Origin: Nocardioides ochotonae
GTDB lineage: Bacteria; Actinomycetota; Actinomycetes; Propionibacteriales; Nocardioidaceae
NCBI RefSeq assembly: GCF_011420305.2
Contig: NZ_CP061769.1
Span: 62,001 to 126,000, forward strand
Length of the DNA stretch: 64,000 nucleotides
Direction: 5' to 3'
Below, piece after piece: positions 36,802-44,665 of the stretch (its first letter is position 1; the number at the start of each line of letters is the position of its first letter). Below the pieces are notes generated by a model. The model did no database searches, was not told the origin of the DNA, and saw only the letters and a program-made list of their open reading frames with translations. A program made the translations under genes and the position numbers.

Positions 36802-37128
36802 TCAGACCTCGAAGGTCTCGCCGACGTGGTCGACCGCACTGTCGTCGGGGACCGGGTCGTCGACGTCGTCGGGATCCTTTGCTCCGGCCGGGCGCTCCCA
36901 GTTCTCGGCGAGCAGCTGGGCGCGGGCGGCGAGCGCCTCCACGCCCGCCGGGTCGGCGCCCTGGCTGCCCGCGGCCAGACCCAGCAGGTACGCCGTCACG
37001 GGGGCCGCCGGGCGCTCCACGCTGTGCGCGACGACGCGCGCCAGGTCGAGCACCAGGCCCTCGTCGATCTCGGCGTCGTCGAGGTCGAGGGCGTCGGCCA
37101 GCTCATCGATCCAGTCGTGCAGGTTCAC
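36802..37128 (-). CDS. DUF6457 protein
   Basis: A 108-aa acidic helical protein (NLHDWIDELADALDLDD then LDLARVVAHSVERPAAPVTAYLLGLA) matching DUF6457. In other actinobacteria this domain lies beside or is fused to molybdenum-cofactor nucleotidyltransferases, and here it follows a MobA-like gene on the same strand, so a role in molybdenum cofactor handling is a fair inference. GTG 37128 has a GGTGGGGG stretch upstream. Confidence 0.8.
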   Translation of the reverse strand: MNLHDWIDELADALDLDDAEIDEGLVLDLARVVAHSVERPAAPVTAYLLGLAAGSQGADPAGVEALAARAQLLAENWERPAGAKDPDDVDDPVPDDSAVDHVGETFEV

Positions 37129-37195
37129 GCCCCCACCTTCGCCGCCGACCGCGGAGCCCGCAACCCGGCACCGGCCCACCCCGGCTCACCCCGAC

Positions 37196-37768
37196 TCACT
37201 CCGGTGGCAGGTCGGCCCAGGTGTCGACGTCGTGGTGCTCGCCGTCGACGGCGGGGACGCCTGCGAGGTCGAGGGGACCCAGCAGCCGGTGCAGCGCCAT
37301 CCCGTGCGCGCCGTCGCCGGGCGGTCGTACGCCGCGGAGCGCGGCGGTGGCGAGCACCAGCGCCAGGTGCCCGCGACCGGTCCCGTCGACCAGCCGGGCG
37401 CCGTCCCGCCCGGTCGCGGCGGCCCGCAGCCGGGCGACGGTGGCGGCGGTGACCGCCGGCATGTCCACGGCGAGGACCGCGACGTACGCCGGCAGCTCGC
37501 CCTCCCCGGCCAGCGCGTCGAGCCCGGCGAGCAGCGCCGCCACCGGGCCGCCGTACGCCGGCTGCTCCCGGCAGAACCGCACCGGCCGGGTGGTGGCCAC
37601 CGGGTCGCCGACGACCACGACCGGTGCCGCGGCGCCCAGCGCGTCGAGGCCGCGGTCGAGCAGCGTGCGCCCGTGGACCTCGAGGGTCGCCTTCTCGACG
37701 CCGCCCAGGCGGGTGCCCCGGCCGCCGGCGAGGAGTACGCCGCACAGGTCGGGCACGGAGCGGGGCAC
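37196..37768 (-). CDS. MobA-like molybdenum cofactor guanylyltransferase
   Basis: A 190-aa NTP transferase. The N-terminus LLAGGRGTRLGGVEKATLEVHG is the nucleotide-binding signature (GGxGxRxGxxK) and LAVDMPAV is the metal-binding region. It probably links GMP to molybdopterin, though MobA-like proteins include other nucleotidyltransferases. Start GTG 37768. Upstream of, and on the same strand as, the DUF6457 gene with a 67-bp gap. Confidence 0.82.
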   Translation of the reverse strand: MPRSVPDLCGVLLAGGRGTRLGGVEKATLEVHGRTLLDRGLDALGAAAPVVVVGDPVATTRPVRFCREQPAYGGPVAALLAGLDALAGEGELPAYVAVLAVDMPAVTAATVARLRAAATGRDGARLVDGTGRGHLALVLATAALRGVRPPGDGAHGMALHRLLGPLDLAGVPAVDGEHHDVDTWADLPPE

Positions 37769-37829
37769 GGCGTCAGTCTCCCACCGGCGTCCACGGCGAC
37801 ATCCTCGGCGCGGGTGGCACGCTGGAGGC

Positions 37830-38621
37830 GTGACCAGCACCTTGCGCCTCGCCCTCGTCCAAGAGGCATCCGCCCCGGACGCCGACGTCAACCGCGCCCG
37901 GCTCGGCGAGCTCGTCGGCCGCGCCGCCGATGCCGCCGAGGGCGGCCCGGTCGACCTGGTGGTGCTGCCGGAGGCCTACGCGCGCGACTTCGGGAAGCCC
38001 GGCTCCGACGTGAGCGGGGCCGCGGAGCCGCTCGACGGGCCGTTCGCGACGGCCCTCGACAAGGCGGCCGGCGAGCACGGCACCACCGTGGTCGCCGGCA
38101 TGTTCGAGACCGGCGAGGACCCGGCCAGGCCGTTCAACACCCTCGTGCTGCGGGGCGCGGCCCGCGCGGAGTACCGCAAGATCCACCTCTACGACTCCTT
38201 CGGCTACCGCGAGTCCGACCGGCTCACCGCGGGGCCGCTCACCCCCTGCGTGGTCGACATCGACGGCTGGGGCGTCGGGCTGATGACCTGCTACGACCTG
38301 CGCTTCCCCGAGCTCGCCCGGGCGCTGGTCGACGCCGGCGCCGAGGTGCTCGTGGTCCCGGCCGCCTGGGTCGCCGGCCCGCGCAAGGTCGACCACTGGC
38401 GCACCCTGCTGCGCGCCCGCGCGATCGAGAACACCGTCTTCGTGGCCGCCGCCGGCCAGCCCGGCCCGCGCTACAGCGGCCACTCGACGATCGTCGACCC
38501 GCTGGGCGACGTGCTCGTCGACGCGGGGGAGGAGGCGGCGATCGTGGCCGCCACCCTGGAGCGCGCGGTGCTCGAGGAGGCGCGGCGTACCAACCCGTCC
38601 CTGGCCAACCGCCGACTGTAA
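37830..38621 (+). CDS. Carbon-nitrogen hydrolase (nitrilase superfamily)
   Basis: A 263-aa amidohydrolase with the full Glu-Lys-Cys triad: PEAYARDF (Glu), YRKIHLYD (Lys) and GLMTCYDLRFPE (Cys). This pattern resembles the Nit/omega-amidase and deaminated-glutathione amidase group, but the substrate is not fixed by sequence. GTG 37830 is preceded directly by GGAGG with an unusually short spacer. Divergent from the MobA-like gene; the next gene starts 12 bp after its stop. Confidence 0.9.
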   Translation: MTSTLRLALVQEASAPDADVNRARLGELVGRAADAAEGGPVDLVVLPEAYARDFGKPGSDVSGAAEPLDGPFATALDKAAGEHGTTVVAGMFETGEDPARPFNTLVLRGAARAEYRKIHLYDSFGYRESDRLTAGPLTPCVVDIDGWGVGLMTCYDLRFPELARALVDAGAEVLVVPAAWVAGPRKVDHWRTLLRARAIENTVFVAAAGQPGPRYSGHSTIVDPLGDVLVDAGEEAAIVAATLERAVLEEARRTNPSLANRRL

Positions 38622-38632
38622 TCTTCACTCCT

Positions 38633-39757
38633 ATGTCCCGAGCCGCTCCCCGCCGCCGTGCCGAGCCCCGCCCGGTGCGGTGGCGCCGCTCCGGACCCGG
38701 TGCCACCGAGCGCGGCCGCGGCCGCCGGCCCCGGACCTCGGAGGGCACCGTCGGCACCGCGTTGGACACGGCGATCGACACCACCGTGGGCGACACCCGG
38801 CTCCCGGTGGGCGTCTGGGCGGTCGCGGTCCTCAGCGGCCTGGCCCTGCTGATCGCCGGCACGGTCCCGGTCGGGCCGGGGATCCTCGGCGAGATCGGCG
38901 CGGTGGTCGTCGCCACGGCGTACACCTGGGCGCTCGCGGCGCGCACCGGCGGGCGACCGATCGTGTTCGGCACGCTCACGCTGGTCATCGGCCTGGTGGT
39001 GCTGGTCCTCGACGAGAACTACCTGCGCACCGGCGCGGCCGTCCTGACCTCCGTGGTCACCGCCGTCCTCGGCGTGATGATCACGACGCCCACCCGACGC
39101 TTCGTCGAGGCGGCGCGCGAGTGCACCTATGCGGTGCTGGTGGCATCCGTCGGGGCGTTCGCCGCCGTCGCGTTCGAGCCCTCGATCACCCTGCTGCGCT
39201 TCGACTACGTCACCCTCGCGCTGGCCCTCGGCGGCGCGTTCGCGTTCGTCTACCGCCTCGGCGCCGGCCTGCACGGCCTGGGGCGGCGCGGCGCCGCCAC
39301 CGTCGCGATCGGGGCCGTGGCGCTCGCCGTGACGCTCGTGTACGCCGAGCTGCTGCGCCGCTACGGCGCCACCGGCCTGGTCGAGACGCTGCTGGACGGG
39401 GTGCGCTGGAGCCGCGAGAACCTCGGCGCGTTCCCGCGCCCGCTGATGACGATCCTCGGCATCCCCGCCCTGGCCTGGGGCTGCCACATGCGCGCCCGGC
39501 GCCGGCAGGGCTGGTGGGTCTGCGCGTTCGGCGTCGCGGCCACGGTGCCGGTGGCGAACGTGTTGATGAACCCGGCCACGAGCCTGCTGGAGGCGGGCCT
39601 GTCGGTGGTCTACGGACTCCTCGTCGGGCTGCTGATCGGCTACCTGGTGATCCGCGCCGACCTGGCCCTCACCGGTCCCCGCGGCAGCCGTGCCCGACGT
39701 GCCGAGGAGGCGCTGGCGGGCCGCCCCGAGCCCGCCCGGACCAGCCCCCTGCTGTGA
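38633..39757 (+). CDS. Polytopic membrane protein, unknown function
   Basis: A 374-aa protein with a basic, Arg/Pro-rich cytoplasmic N-terminus (about 60 residues) and roughly nine hydrophobic helices, ending in a short basic tail. I do not recognise a family. Several helices carry the charged pair WALAAR/NYLRTG and ECTYAV. ATG 38633 is the start; TAATCT, overlapping the nitrilase stop, lies 8 nt upstream and may be a -10 box. Confidence 0.7.
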   Translation: MSRAAPRRRAEPRPVRWRRSGPGATERGRGRRPRTSEGTVGTALDTAIDTTVGDTRLPVGVWAVAVLSGLALLIAGTVPVGPGILGEIGAVVVATAYTWALAARTGGRPIVFGTLTLVIGLVVLVLDENYLRTGAAVLTSVVTAVLGVMITTPTRRFVEAARECTYAVLVASVGAFAAVAFEPSITLLRFDYVTLALALGGAFAFVYRLGAGLHGLGRRGAATVAIGAVALAVTLVYAELLRRYGATGLVETLLDGVRWSRENLGAFPRPLMTILGIPALAWGCHMRARRRQGWWVCAFGVAATVPVANVLMNPATSLLEAGLSVVYGLLVGLLIGYLVIRADLALTGPRGSRARRAEEALAGRPEPARTSPLL

Positions 39758-39783
39758 GTGCGGGAGTACCCGGAAGTAACGGC

Positions 39784-39789
39784 TAGGTT
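39784..39789 (+). promoter_or_regulatory. -10 box of the biotin carrier gene
   Basis: TAGGTT lies 7 nt before ATG 39797. Confidence 0.45.
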
Positions 39790-39796
39790 CGCGGTC

Positions 39797-40024
39797 ATGG
39801 CACGCGAACAGCTCACCGAGATCGTCGCCGAGATGGTGGCCAACGTGCTCACCGTGAACGTCTCGGCAGGCGACCGGATCGACGCCGGCGGCACCGTGGT
39901 GCTCCTGGAGTCGATGAAGATGGAGATCCCGGTCCTCGTCGAGGCGCCCGGCACCGTGGTCGCGGTGAAGGTCGCGCCCGGCGACGTCGTCCAGGAGGGC
40001 GACGTGCTGGTGCAGCTGCGCTGA
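39797..40024 (+). CDS. Stand-alone biotin/lipoyl carrier protein
   Basis: A 75-aa single biotinyl domain. ESMKMEIP holds the modifiable Lys41, and the symmetric VTVNVSAGDRIDAGG...VVAVKVAPGDVVQEG halves are typical of the fold. It is the small actinobacterial BCCP type that acts with a separate carboxylase, but no carboxylase or ligase gene is adjacent. ATG 39797 is set by the -10 spacing. A tRNA-Ser gene converges on it from the right. Confidence 0.92.
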   Translation: MAREQLTEIVAEMVANVLTVNVSAGDRIDAGGTVVLLESMKMEIPVLVEAPGTVVAVKVAPGDVVQEGDVLVQLR

Positions 40025-40047
40025 GCCCGCTCGGGGCTCGTGGGCTG

Positions 40048-40135
40048 TGGCAGAGGGGGCGGGATTCGAACCCGCGGTGGGTCTCCCCACGACCGCTTTC
40101 AAGGCGGTTCCGATCGGCCACTCCGGCACCCCTCC
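40048..40135 (-). tRNA. tRNA-Ser (UGA)
   Basis: Minus-strand cloverleaf with a long variable arm. The acceptor GGAGGGG pairs with CCCCTCT (one G-U), the anticodon loop CTTGAAA gives anticodon UGA, and the T arm is GCGGGTTCGAATCCCGC. CCA is encoded. It reads UCN serine codons. Confidence 0.96.
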
Positions 40136-40164
40136 ATGCGGGTCCCGCGGGACCGCGCGAGGTG

Positions 40165-40170
40165 AGTCTA
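40165..40170 (-). promoter_or_regulatory. -10 box for tRNA-Ser (UGA)
   Basis: TAGACT on the minus strand, about 30 bp upstream of the tRNA 5' end; the palindrome GGTCCCGCGGGACC (40141-40154) lies in the leader. Confidence 0.35.
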
Positions 40171-40214
40171 GGCGGATTGGCGGGGCGGGGCGCGGGGGAG
40201 GGACAATCGGGGCC

Positions 40215-40688
40215 ATGACCGCGCCCGCCGACCAGTCCCCGACGTACTACCGGATGAACCGGGCGCTGGTCGCCCGCCTCGTCGGCCTCGGGGTGGTCGC
40301 CCTGGCGGTCCTGATCTTCCTGGTCACCGTGCTCGTGGCCCTCCTCGACCTGCCGGCGGGCGTGCTGCTGGGGGTCCTGCTCGCCGGGGCACTCGTGCTC
40401 GCGGTGACGGGCTGGTGGCTGTGGAAGCGCGCCTACGTGCTGCGCTGCGACGAGCAGGGCTACCGGGTGCGGCTGATCCGTGGCGCGGGCGCCCCCGAGG
40501 CCGGCTGGCGCGAGGTGCAGGACGCCGTCGCCGCGAGCCCGCGCGGCCTGCCGTGCGTGGTGCTGCGCCTGCGCGACGGTCGTACGACGACCATCCCCGT
40601 CGGCGCCCTCGCGGTCGACCGCGAGGCGTTCGTCCAGGAGCTGCGCGGGCACCTGCAGCGGGGCCAGGGGCACCGGCCGCTCACCTGA
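40215..40688 (+). CDS. Small membrane protein with PH-like soluble part
   Basis: A 157-aa protein with two adjacent helices (residues about 20-70) and a C-terminal beta-rich region (RAYVLRCDEQGYRVRLIRGAG...GWREVQD) resembling short bacterial PH domains. No function is assigned. ATG 40215 is the first in frame outside the tRNA; a longer reading would start inside the tRNA gene and is not credible. It sits between two tRNA-Ser genes. Confidence 0.78.
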   Translation: MTAPADQSPTYYRMNRALVARLVGLGVVALAVLIFLVTVLVALLDLPAGVLLGVLLAGALVLAVTGWWLWKRAYVLRCDEQGYRVRLIRGAGAPEAGWREVQDAVAASPRGLPCVVLRLRDGRTTTIPVGALAVDREAFVQELRGHLQRGQGHRPLT

Positions 40689-40778
40689 GCGGGCGCCCAG
40701 GATCTGTGCCGCGGGCGCCGGTGGACGGCCTGATTGGTCGTGGCGGGCTCGGGGCGGGTAGCCTGTGGCCGCTGTCGG

Positions 40779-40869
40779 GGAGGCGTCGCCTAGTCCGGTC
40801 TATGGCGCCCGCCTGCTAAGCGGGTTTGGGGCTAAAACCCCATCGAGGGTTCAAATCCCTCCGCCTCCG
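40779..40869 (+). tRNA. tRNA-Ser (GCU)
   Basis: The acceptor GGAGGCG (40779-40785) pairs with CGCCTCC (40862-40868). The anticodon stem-loop CCCGC-CTGCTAA-GCGGG gives GCU, and the variable arm is long (TTTGGGGCTAAAACCCC). No CCA is encoded. It reads AGC/AGU serine codons. Confidence 0.96.
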
Positions 40870-41111
40870 CAGCTGGTCGGCCCCTTCCGTTCCGGGAGGG
40901 GCCGATCGCCATTTCGCCCCCCGGGGTCCGGTCCAGTCCGGGCGGGTCCAGCCCCGGTCCAGCACAGCCCGCTGGGCTGCATCATCGTGCAATGCAGGTT
41001 CTTGAGGCAGTGCTGCGGACCTGCGGTCTCGCGTTCGCGCTCCACACTGATCGCGCGGGCCTCGCCCGCGCCCCCCCGAGAAGATCCCCCCGAACGCAGA
41101 CGAGGTCCCCG

Positions 41112-41258
41112 ATGAAGGTTGCCCGCACGATCGCCCTCACCCTGGCCGCCGCCGGCCTCTCCACCGGCCTGCTCGCCGTGACCGCACCTGCCGCACAGGC
41201 AGACACCAGCTGGGGCTGTGGCGGCCTGTGCCGCGTCGCCCCGGGCGGAGGTCGCTGA
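41112..41258 (+). CDS. Small secreted peptide with a two-cysteine mature end
   Basis: A 48-aa precursor. A classic Sec signal peptide (basic KVAR, hydrophobic stretch, AQA cleavage after residue 30) leaves an 18-residue mature peptide starting DTSWGCGGLC, with Cys36 and Cys40 and a Gly-rich basic end. GAGG lies 7 nt before ATG 41112. No lipobox or known bacteriocin leader. A perfect 15-bp hairpin follows. It is convergent with a helix-turn-helix regulator gene. Role unknown: signal, antimicrobial or surface peptide are all possible. Confidence 0.65.
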   Translation: MKVARTIALTLAAAGLSTGLLAVTAPAAQADTSWGCGGLCRVAPGGGR

Positions 41259-41358
41259 GGCGGCACCCGTCAGGGCGGGAAACCGGGACCTGTTCGACCC
41301 CCCCACCGGACATCGGCCCCTCCGCTGCCGCTCCCCACGCGGCCCGGTCCGCCCCGCG

Positions 41359-41394
41359 CGAAGGCGGCGACCCCCTCCCGGGTCGCCGCCTTCG
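41359..41394. terminator. Strong hairpin between the peptide gene and the regulator
   Basis: Positions 41359-41373 and 41380-41394 are perfect 15-bp arms with a 6-nt loop. It lies between two convergent genes and can end both. There is no T-run. Confidence 0.75.
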
Positions 41395-41427
41395 TGGCAT
41401 GTCCAGGAGCCGGGGCTCCGCCTGGGC

Positions 41428-42522
41428 TCAGTGGGTCGGATCGACCCGCCCCTCGCTGCCCGGTTGCTCGCTCTCGGGGCGGGCGCCGGCCGCCTCGCGC
41501 CCCATCCGATAGCCGAGCTGGAAGCGGGTCTGGGCGTCGTGCTCGTCCTTGAGGTCGGCGACGTAGCCGGCGTACGTGCGGGGGCTGACGCCCAGCCGCT
41601 TCGCGCTCACGGCGTCGGGATGGCCCGCGATCAGCATCCGGATCGTCATCGCCCGCTGCTCCTCGGCGATGCCGGCCAGGGTCGTGGTGCCGGAGCTGCC
41701 GAAGGCGTGCCCGCGCTCCCAGGTGCGCTCGAACATGTCGACGAGGTAGGCCACCACCGCCGGCTCGCGGACCACGACGGCGGTCGAGAGGTCCTCACCG
41801 GCCGGGATGACCGCCACCCGGCGGTCGCACACGATCATCCGGTTGAAGAACTCATCGAGGGTCCGCACCTCGGCACCCCGCCGGGTGACGGCGTCGACGT
41901 ACTGGCGCGTGACGCTACTGCGCCGGGCGCTGTGCTGGTAGAGCGTCCGCATGCGGGCGCCCCGCTCGAGCATCGCGGTGTCGCGCAGCGCCGCTGCGGC
42001 CAGCGCCTGCGGGTCGCGCCCGGCCTGCGGCTGGGCGGTGAGCATCTCCCGCTCGCACTCGCTCACCAGGTCGGTGAGGAAGGCGCCGATGGCCCCCTCG
42101 CGCAGGTAGGTGAACGGTCCGCGTTCGACGCTCGACGGGGCTCGCCGCCAGCTCCGGGTCAGCCCCGCGAAGGCGCGGGACCACTCGGCGGACTCCTGGA
42201 GCAGGCGCGCGCCCTCCTGGCTCAGCGGCGAGACCACCTGGGCATGCCCGTCGGCGGGGTCCTGGGCGACCCAGCGGGCGTCACCCTCGTCGAGGCTGTC
42301 CAGGCGAAGCAGGCCCAGGTCGACCAAGAGGTCGAACTCGGCGCGGTGCGCGCCGGTCGCTGAGATCCGGGGATCGTCGGCGGGCAGTCCCCCGTGTGCG
42401 AGCGCCGCGTCGTACAGCTGGGCGGCGGCGTCCTCGAGCAGCGCGCGCTGCTGCGGACCGAAGCTGGTCAATCCGTTCCCCCTCGGCAGGTTCCTTGCGG
42501 CTCCATACCCCCCGGTGGTCAT
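41428..42522 (-). CDS. Helix-turn-helix transcriptional regulator (LuxR-like C-terminus)
   Basis: A 364-aa protein. The C-terminal part (AGHPDAVSAKRLGVSPRTYAGYVADL) is a LuxR/GerE-like helix-turn-helix; the middle (SRQ..EVRTLDEFFNRMIVCDRRVAVIPAGE) resembles the phospholipase-D-like sensor domain found in similar actinobacterial regulators. The N-terminal ~120 residues resemble a winged-helix fold. ATG 42522 is used. It converges on the secreted peptide gene, and regulators of this architecture often lie beside small-peptide genes in actinobacteria (my recollection), so a functional pair is possible but unproven. Confidence 0.78.
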   Translation of the reverse strand: MTTGGYGAARNLPRGNGLTSFGPQQRALLEDAAAQLYDAALAHGGLPADDPRISATGAHRAEFDLLVDLGLLRLDSLDEGDARWVAQDPADGHAQVVSPLSQEGARLLQESAEWSRAFAGLTRSWRRAPSSVERGPFTYLREGAIGAFLTDLVSECEREMLTAQPQAGRDPQALAAAALRDTAMLERGARMRTLYQHSARRSSVTRQYVDAVTRRGAEVRTLDEFFNRMIVCDRRVAVIPAGEDLSTAVVVREPAVVAYLVDMFERTWERGHAFGSSGTTTLAGIAEEQRAMTIRMLIAGHPDAVSAKRLGVSPRTYAGYVADLKDEHDAQTRFQLGYRMGREAAGARPESEQPGSEGRVDPTH

Positions 42523-42573
42523 CGTCGCACAGCGAGGCGCCTGCCCGATTTCGTGCTCGCCGAGGGCGTCGGC

Positions 42574-42579
42574 TATTGT
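42574..42579 (+). promoter_or_regulatory. -10 box of tRNA-Arg
   Basis: TATTGT lies 26 bp before the tRNA; a weak -35 (TCGTGC, 42551-42556) stands 17 bp upstream. Confidence 0.45.
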
Positions 42580-42605
42580 CTTCCTGTCGCTCGGTAACGA
42601 GGACG

Positions 42606-42679
42606 GGCGCCTGTAGCTCAACGGATAGAGCATCTGACTACGGATCAGAAGGTTTGGGGTTCGAATCCCTACAGGCGCA
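42606..42679 (+). tRNA. tRNA-Arg (ACG)
   Basis: The acceptor GCGCCTG pairs with CAGGCGC. The anticodon loop CTACGGA gives ACG, which is deaminated to ICG and reads CGU/CGC/CGA. The T arm has GGTTCGAATCC. CCA is not encoded. Confidence 0.97.
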
Positions 42680-42686
42680 CAGCACG

Positions 42687-42720
42687 CGAAAGCCCCAGGT
42701 CGGTCGACCTGGGGCTTTCG
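42687..42720 (+). terminator. Terminator hairpin after tRNA-Arg
   Basis: CGAAAGCCCCAGGTCG and CGACCTGGGGCTTTCG are perfect 16-bp arms, with a TCATTT tract following. Confidence 0.8.
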
Positions 42721-42745
42721 TCATTTCGCTTCGGTTGCGGCCTGT

Positions 42746-42759
42746 GTACCAAATGGTAC
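42746..42759. promoter_or_regulatory. Palindromic operator candidate of the DUF2867-SRPBCC-TetR operon
   Basis: GTACCA and TGGTAC flank AA, 66 bp before the first gene. The operon encodes its own TetR regulator, so autoregulation through this site is likely. Confidence 0.5.
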
Positions 42760-42824
42760 GTTCGAGGGAGACCGCGGCGTGCTGCCCGGTCTCGGCACGG
42801 GGCGGACCTGATCGGCGGACCGGC

Positions 42825-43415
42825 ATGAGACTTCCTGTGAGCGCCCACCACGAGCGGCCGTGGGTCATCCACGGCGTCGCCTCGGACTTCGAGGTCGAGG
42901 ACGTGTGGGCCATCGAGAGCAGCGACCCGCGCGCCGACTTCGCCTCGCTGGTCGACGCCTTCGTCGACGACGACTTCCCCGACCGCGCGCCGGCCGTCGT
43001 AGGGCTGCTGTGGCAGGCGCGCTGGGTCATCGGCCGGCTGCTGCGCTGGGACCGTCCCGACGAAGGGATCGGGGAGCGGGTCTCCTCGCTGCGCGAGCGG
43101 CTGCCCGACGACCTGCGGCAGGCCCCGCCCGGGCGGTCACTGCCGGACGTCCCGTTCACCCCGGTGTACGAGACGAGCGAGGAGTGGGCGCTGGAGATCG
43201 CGAACCGCACCGTCCACGGGGTGCTGCACCTGGGCTGGGTCCCCGACCCGGCCGGCGGTGGCCGGGGGCAGATGGCCGTGCTGGTGCGCCCCAACGGACT
43301 CCTCGGACGCGGCTACCTGGCCGCGATCAAGCCGCTGCGCTACCTGATCGTCTATCCCGCGCTCCTGCGCGGCCTGGAGCGGCGCTGGCAAGCCGGCCTC
43401 GCCGCCCGTCCCTGA
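42825..43415 (+). CDS. DUF2867-family protein
   Basis: A 196-aa protein resembling DUF2867 (PVYETSEEWALEIANRTVHGVLHLGW, then RGYLAAIKPLRYLIVYPALLRGLERRW, a typical C-terminus). It is related in fold to SRPBCC/lipid-binding proteins in other annotations. Function unknown. ATG 42825 has weak upstream GGCGGA. The next gene begins 14 bp after its stop. Confidence 0.8.
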   Translation: MRLPVSAHHERPWVIHGVASDFEVEDVWAIESSDPRADFASLVDAFVDDDFPDRAPAVVGLLWQARWVIGRLLRWDRPDEGIGERVSSLRERLPDDLRQAPPGRSLPDVPFTPVYETSEEWALEIANRTVHGVLHLGWVPDPAGGGRGQMAVLVRPNGLLGRGYLAAIKPLRYLIVYPALLRGLERRWQAGLAARP

Positions 43416-43429
43416 CCCTGGAGGAAGTC

Positions 43430-43873
43430 ATGACCACGCAGCACCGCACGACCACCCGCATCGACGCACCCGTCGCGACCGTCTGGGAGGTGCTCAGCGA
43501 CGTCGAACGGATGCCGCAGTGGACCCCGTCCATGCGCTCGGTGCGGATCCTGGCCGGTGACGGCCTCGCGATCGGTACCGCCGCGGAGATCCGTCAGCCG
43601 GGGATGCCGGTGATGACCTGGACCGTCGACCAGCTGACCCCGGGGCAGCACTTCCGCTGGTGGGCCCGTAGCGCCGGGGTCACGACGTACGGCGATCACG
43701 CGCTGGCGCCGACCGCCGATGGCGGGACCGAGGCGACCCTGGCCGTCGAGCAGGCCGGGCCGCTGGCGTGGCTGCTCGGCGCGCTCACCATGCGGCGGAC
43801 CGCCCGCTACGTCGACCAGGAGCTCGCGGGACTCGCCCGGGCGAGCGAGGCGGCCGCGCGGAACGCCGGGTGA
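43430..43873 (+). CDS. SRPBCC (polyketide cyclase/START-like) family protein
   Basis: A 147-aa hydrophobic-ligand-binding protein. The N-terminus IDAPVATVWEVLSDVERMPQWTPSM is the SRPBCC signature and the C-terminal long helix (MRRTARYVDQELAGLARASEA) closes the pocket. It likely binds a lipid or polyketide-like molecule. GGAGG at 43420-43424 precedes ATG 43430. The stop overlaps the TetR gene by GTGA. Confidence 0.9.
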   Translation: MTTQHRTTTRIDAPVATVWEVLSDVERMPQWTPSMRSVRILAGDGLAIGTAAEIRQPGMPVMTWTVDQLTPGQHFRWWARSAGVTTYGDHALAPTADGGTEATLAVEQAGPLAWLLGALTMRRTARYVDQELAGLARASEAAARNAG

Positions 43874-44454
43874 CGGCGGTCGCCGAGCCCGCGGGTCCAC
43901 GGGAGCGGCTGCTCGCCGCCGCCGTCGAGCTGCTGGCGCGCGAGGGGAGCGGAGGGTGGACGCTGCGCCGGCTGGCGGAGGCGCTCGGCACCAGCCACCG
44001 CATGGTGATCTACCACTTCGGGTCCCTGGACGGGCTGCTGGTCGCGGTCGTCGAGGAGGTGGAGGCCCGGCAGCGGGCGCGGCGGGTCGCCCTCGCCGAC
44101 ACGCACCCCGACCCGGCCGAGGCGGCACGGGCGCTGTGGCGCGAGCTGTCCGACCCGGCGGCGGCGCCGCACGAGCGCCTCTTCTTCGAGCTGTACGCCG
44201 CCGGCCTCCAGGGTCGCGGGTCGGCCGCGTCCCTCCCGCGGGACGCCGTCGAGGAGTGGCTCGCGCCGTTGACCGCCCTGTTCGCCGAGGCCACCGGGGA
44301 CGCCGAGCACGCGCCGGTGGACGCCCGCCTGGGCCTCGCCGTCGTCCGCGGCCTGCTGCTCGACCTACTGGCCACCGGCGACCGCGAGGCGCTCGTGGCG
44401 GCGCACGAGCGCTACCTGGAGCTGTACGACTGGGTGGGGGAGGGCCGGCCCTGA
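43870..44454 (+). CDS. TetR-family regulator of the DUF2867-SRPBCC operon
   Basis: A 194-aa regulator starting at GTG 43870 within the SRPBCC stop. The HTH is GSGGWTLRRLAEALGTSHRMVIYHFGS (residues about 25-50). As the third gene of the operon it is the natural candidate to bind the GTACC palindrome at 42746-42759 and repress its own unit. The ligand is unknown; its neighbours suggest a lipid-like or aromatic compound. Confidence 0.9.
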   Translation: MTAVAEPAGPRERLLAAAVELLAREGSGGWTLRRLAEALGTSHRMVIYHFGSLDGLLVAVVEEVEARQRARRVALADTHPDPAEAARALWRELSDPAAAPHERLFFELYAAGLQGRGSAASLPRDAVEEWLAPLTALFAEATGDAEHAPVDARLGLAVVRGLLLDLLATGDREALVAAHERYLELYDWVGEGRP

Positions 44455-44477
44455 TCCGGGGCCGGCCGGCGGCGCAT

Positions 44478-44506
44478 CTTCCACCGTGCTGTGGACGCTT
44501 CCACCG
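44478..44506 (+). repeat. Short direct repeat
   Basis: CTTCCACCG occurs at 44478-44486 and 44498-44506, 20 bp apart, just before the partial palindrome copy. It may be chance. Confidence 0.3.
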
Positions 44507-44517
44507 CCGTACTCCAC

Positions 44518-44546
44518 GTGTGCAGCGTCGATAACCCCGCGTTACA
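44518..44546 (+). repeat. Single-arm copy of the 70-bp palindrome
   Basis: Identical at 28 of 29 positions to the right arm of the palindrome at 21587-21615 (an A to G change); the left arm is absent. It lies in the 211-bp gap between the TetR gene and the LLM oxidoreductase gene. Confidence 0.85.
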
Positions 44547-44665
44547 TGCGGCTGGCGGCGGCACCCTCCCCGGGAGTGGGAGTGCCCCGGGCGGGCGGGG
44601 CCGGGCGCCGCTAGGTTGACCGACCGCCTGCTCGACGTCCGCCGCCCACGAACGGAGCCCCCCCC

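Noticed and set aside
40040..42690. Mobile element inserted at the tRNA cluster
   Set aside because: No integrase, no repeated tRNA end, and all neighbours look chromosomal.
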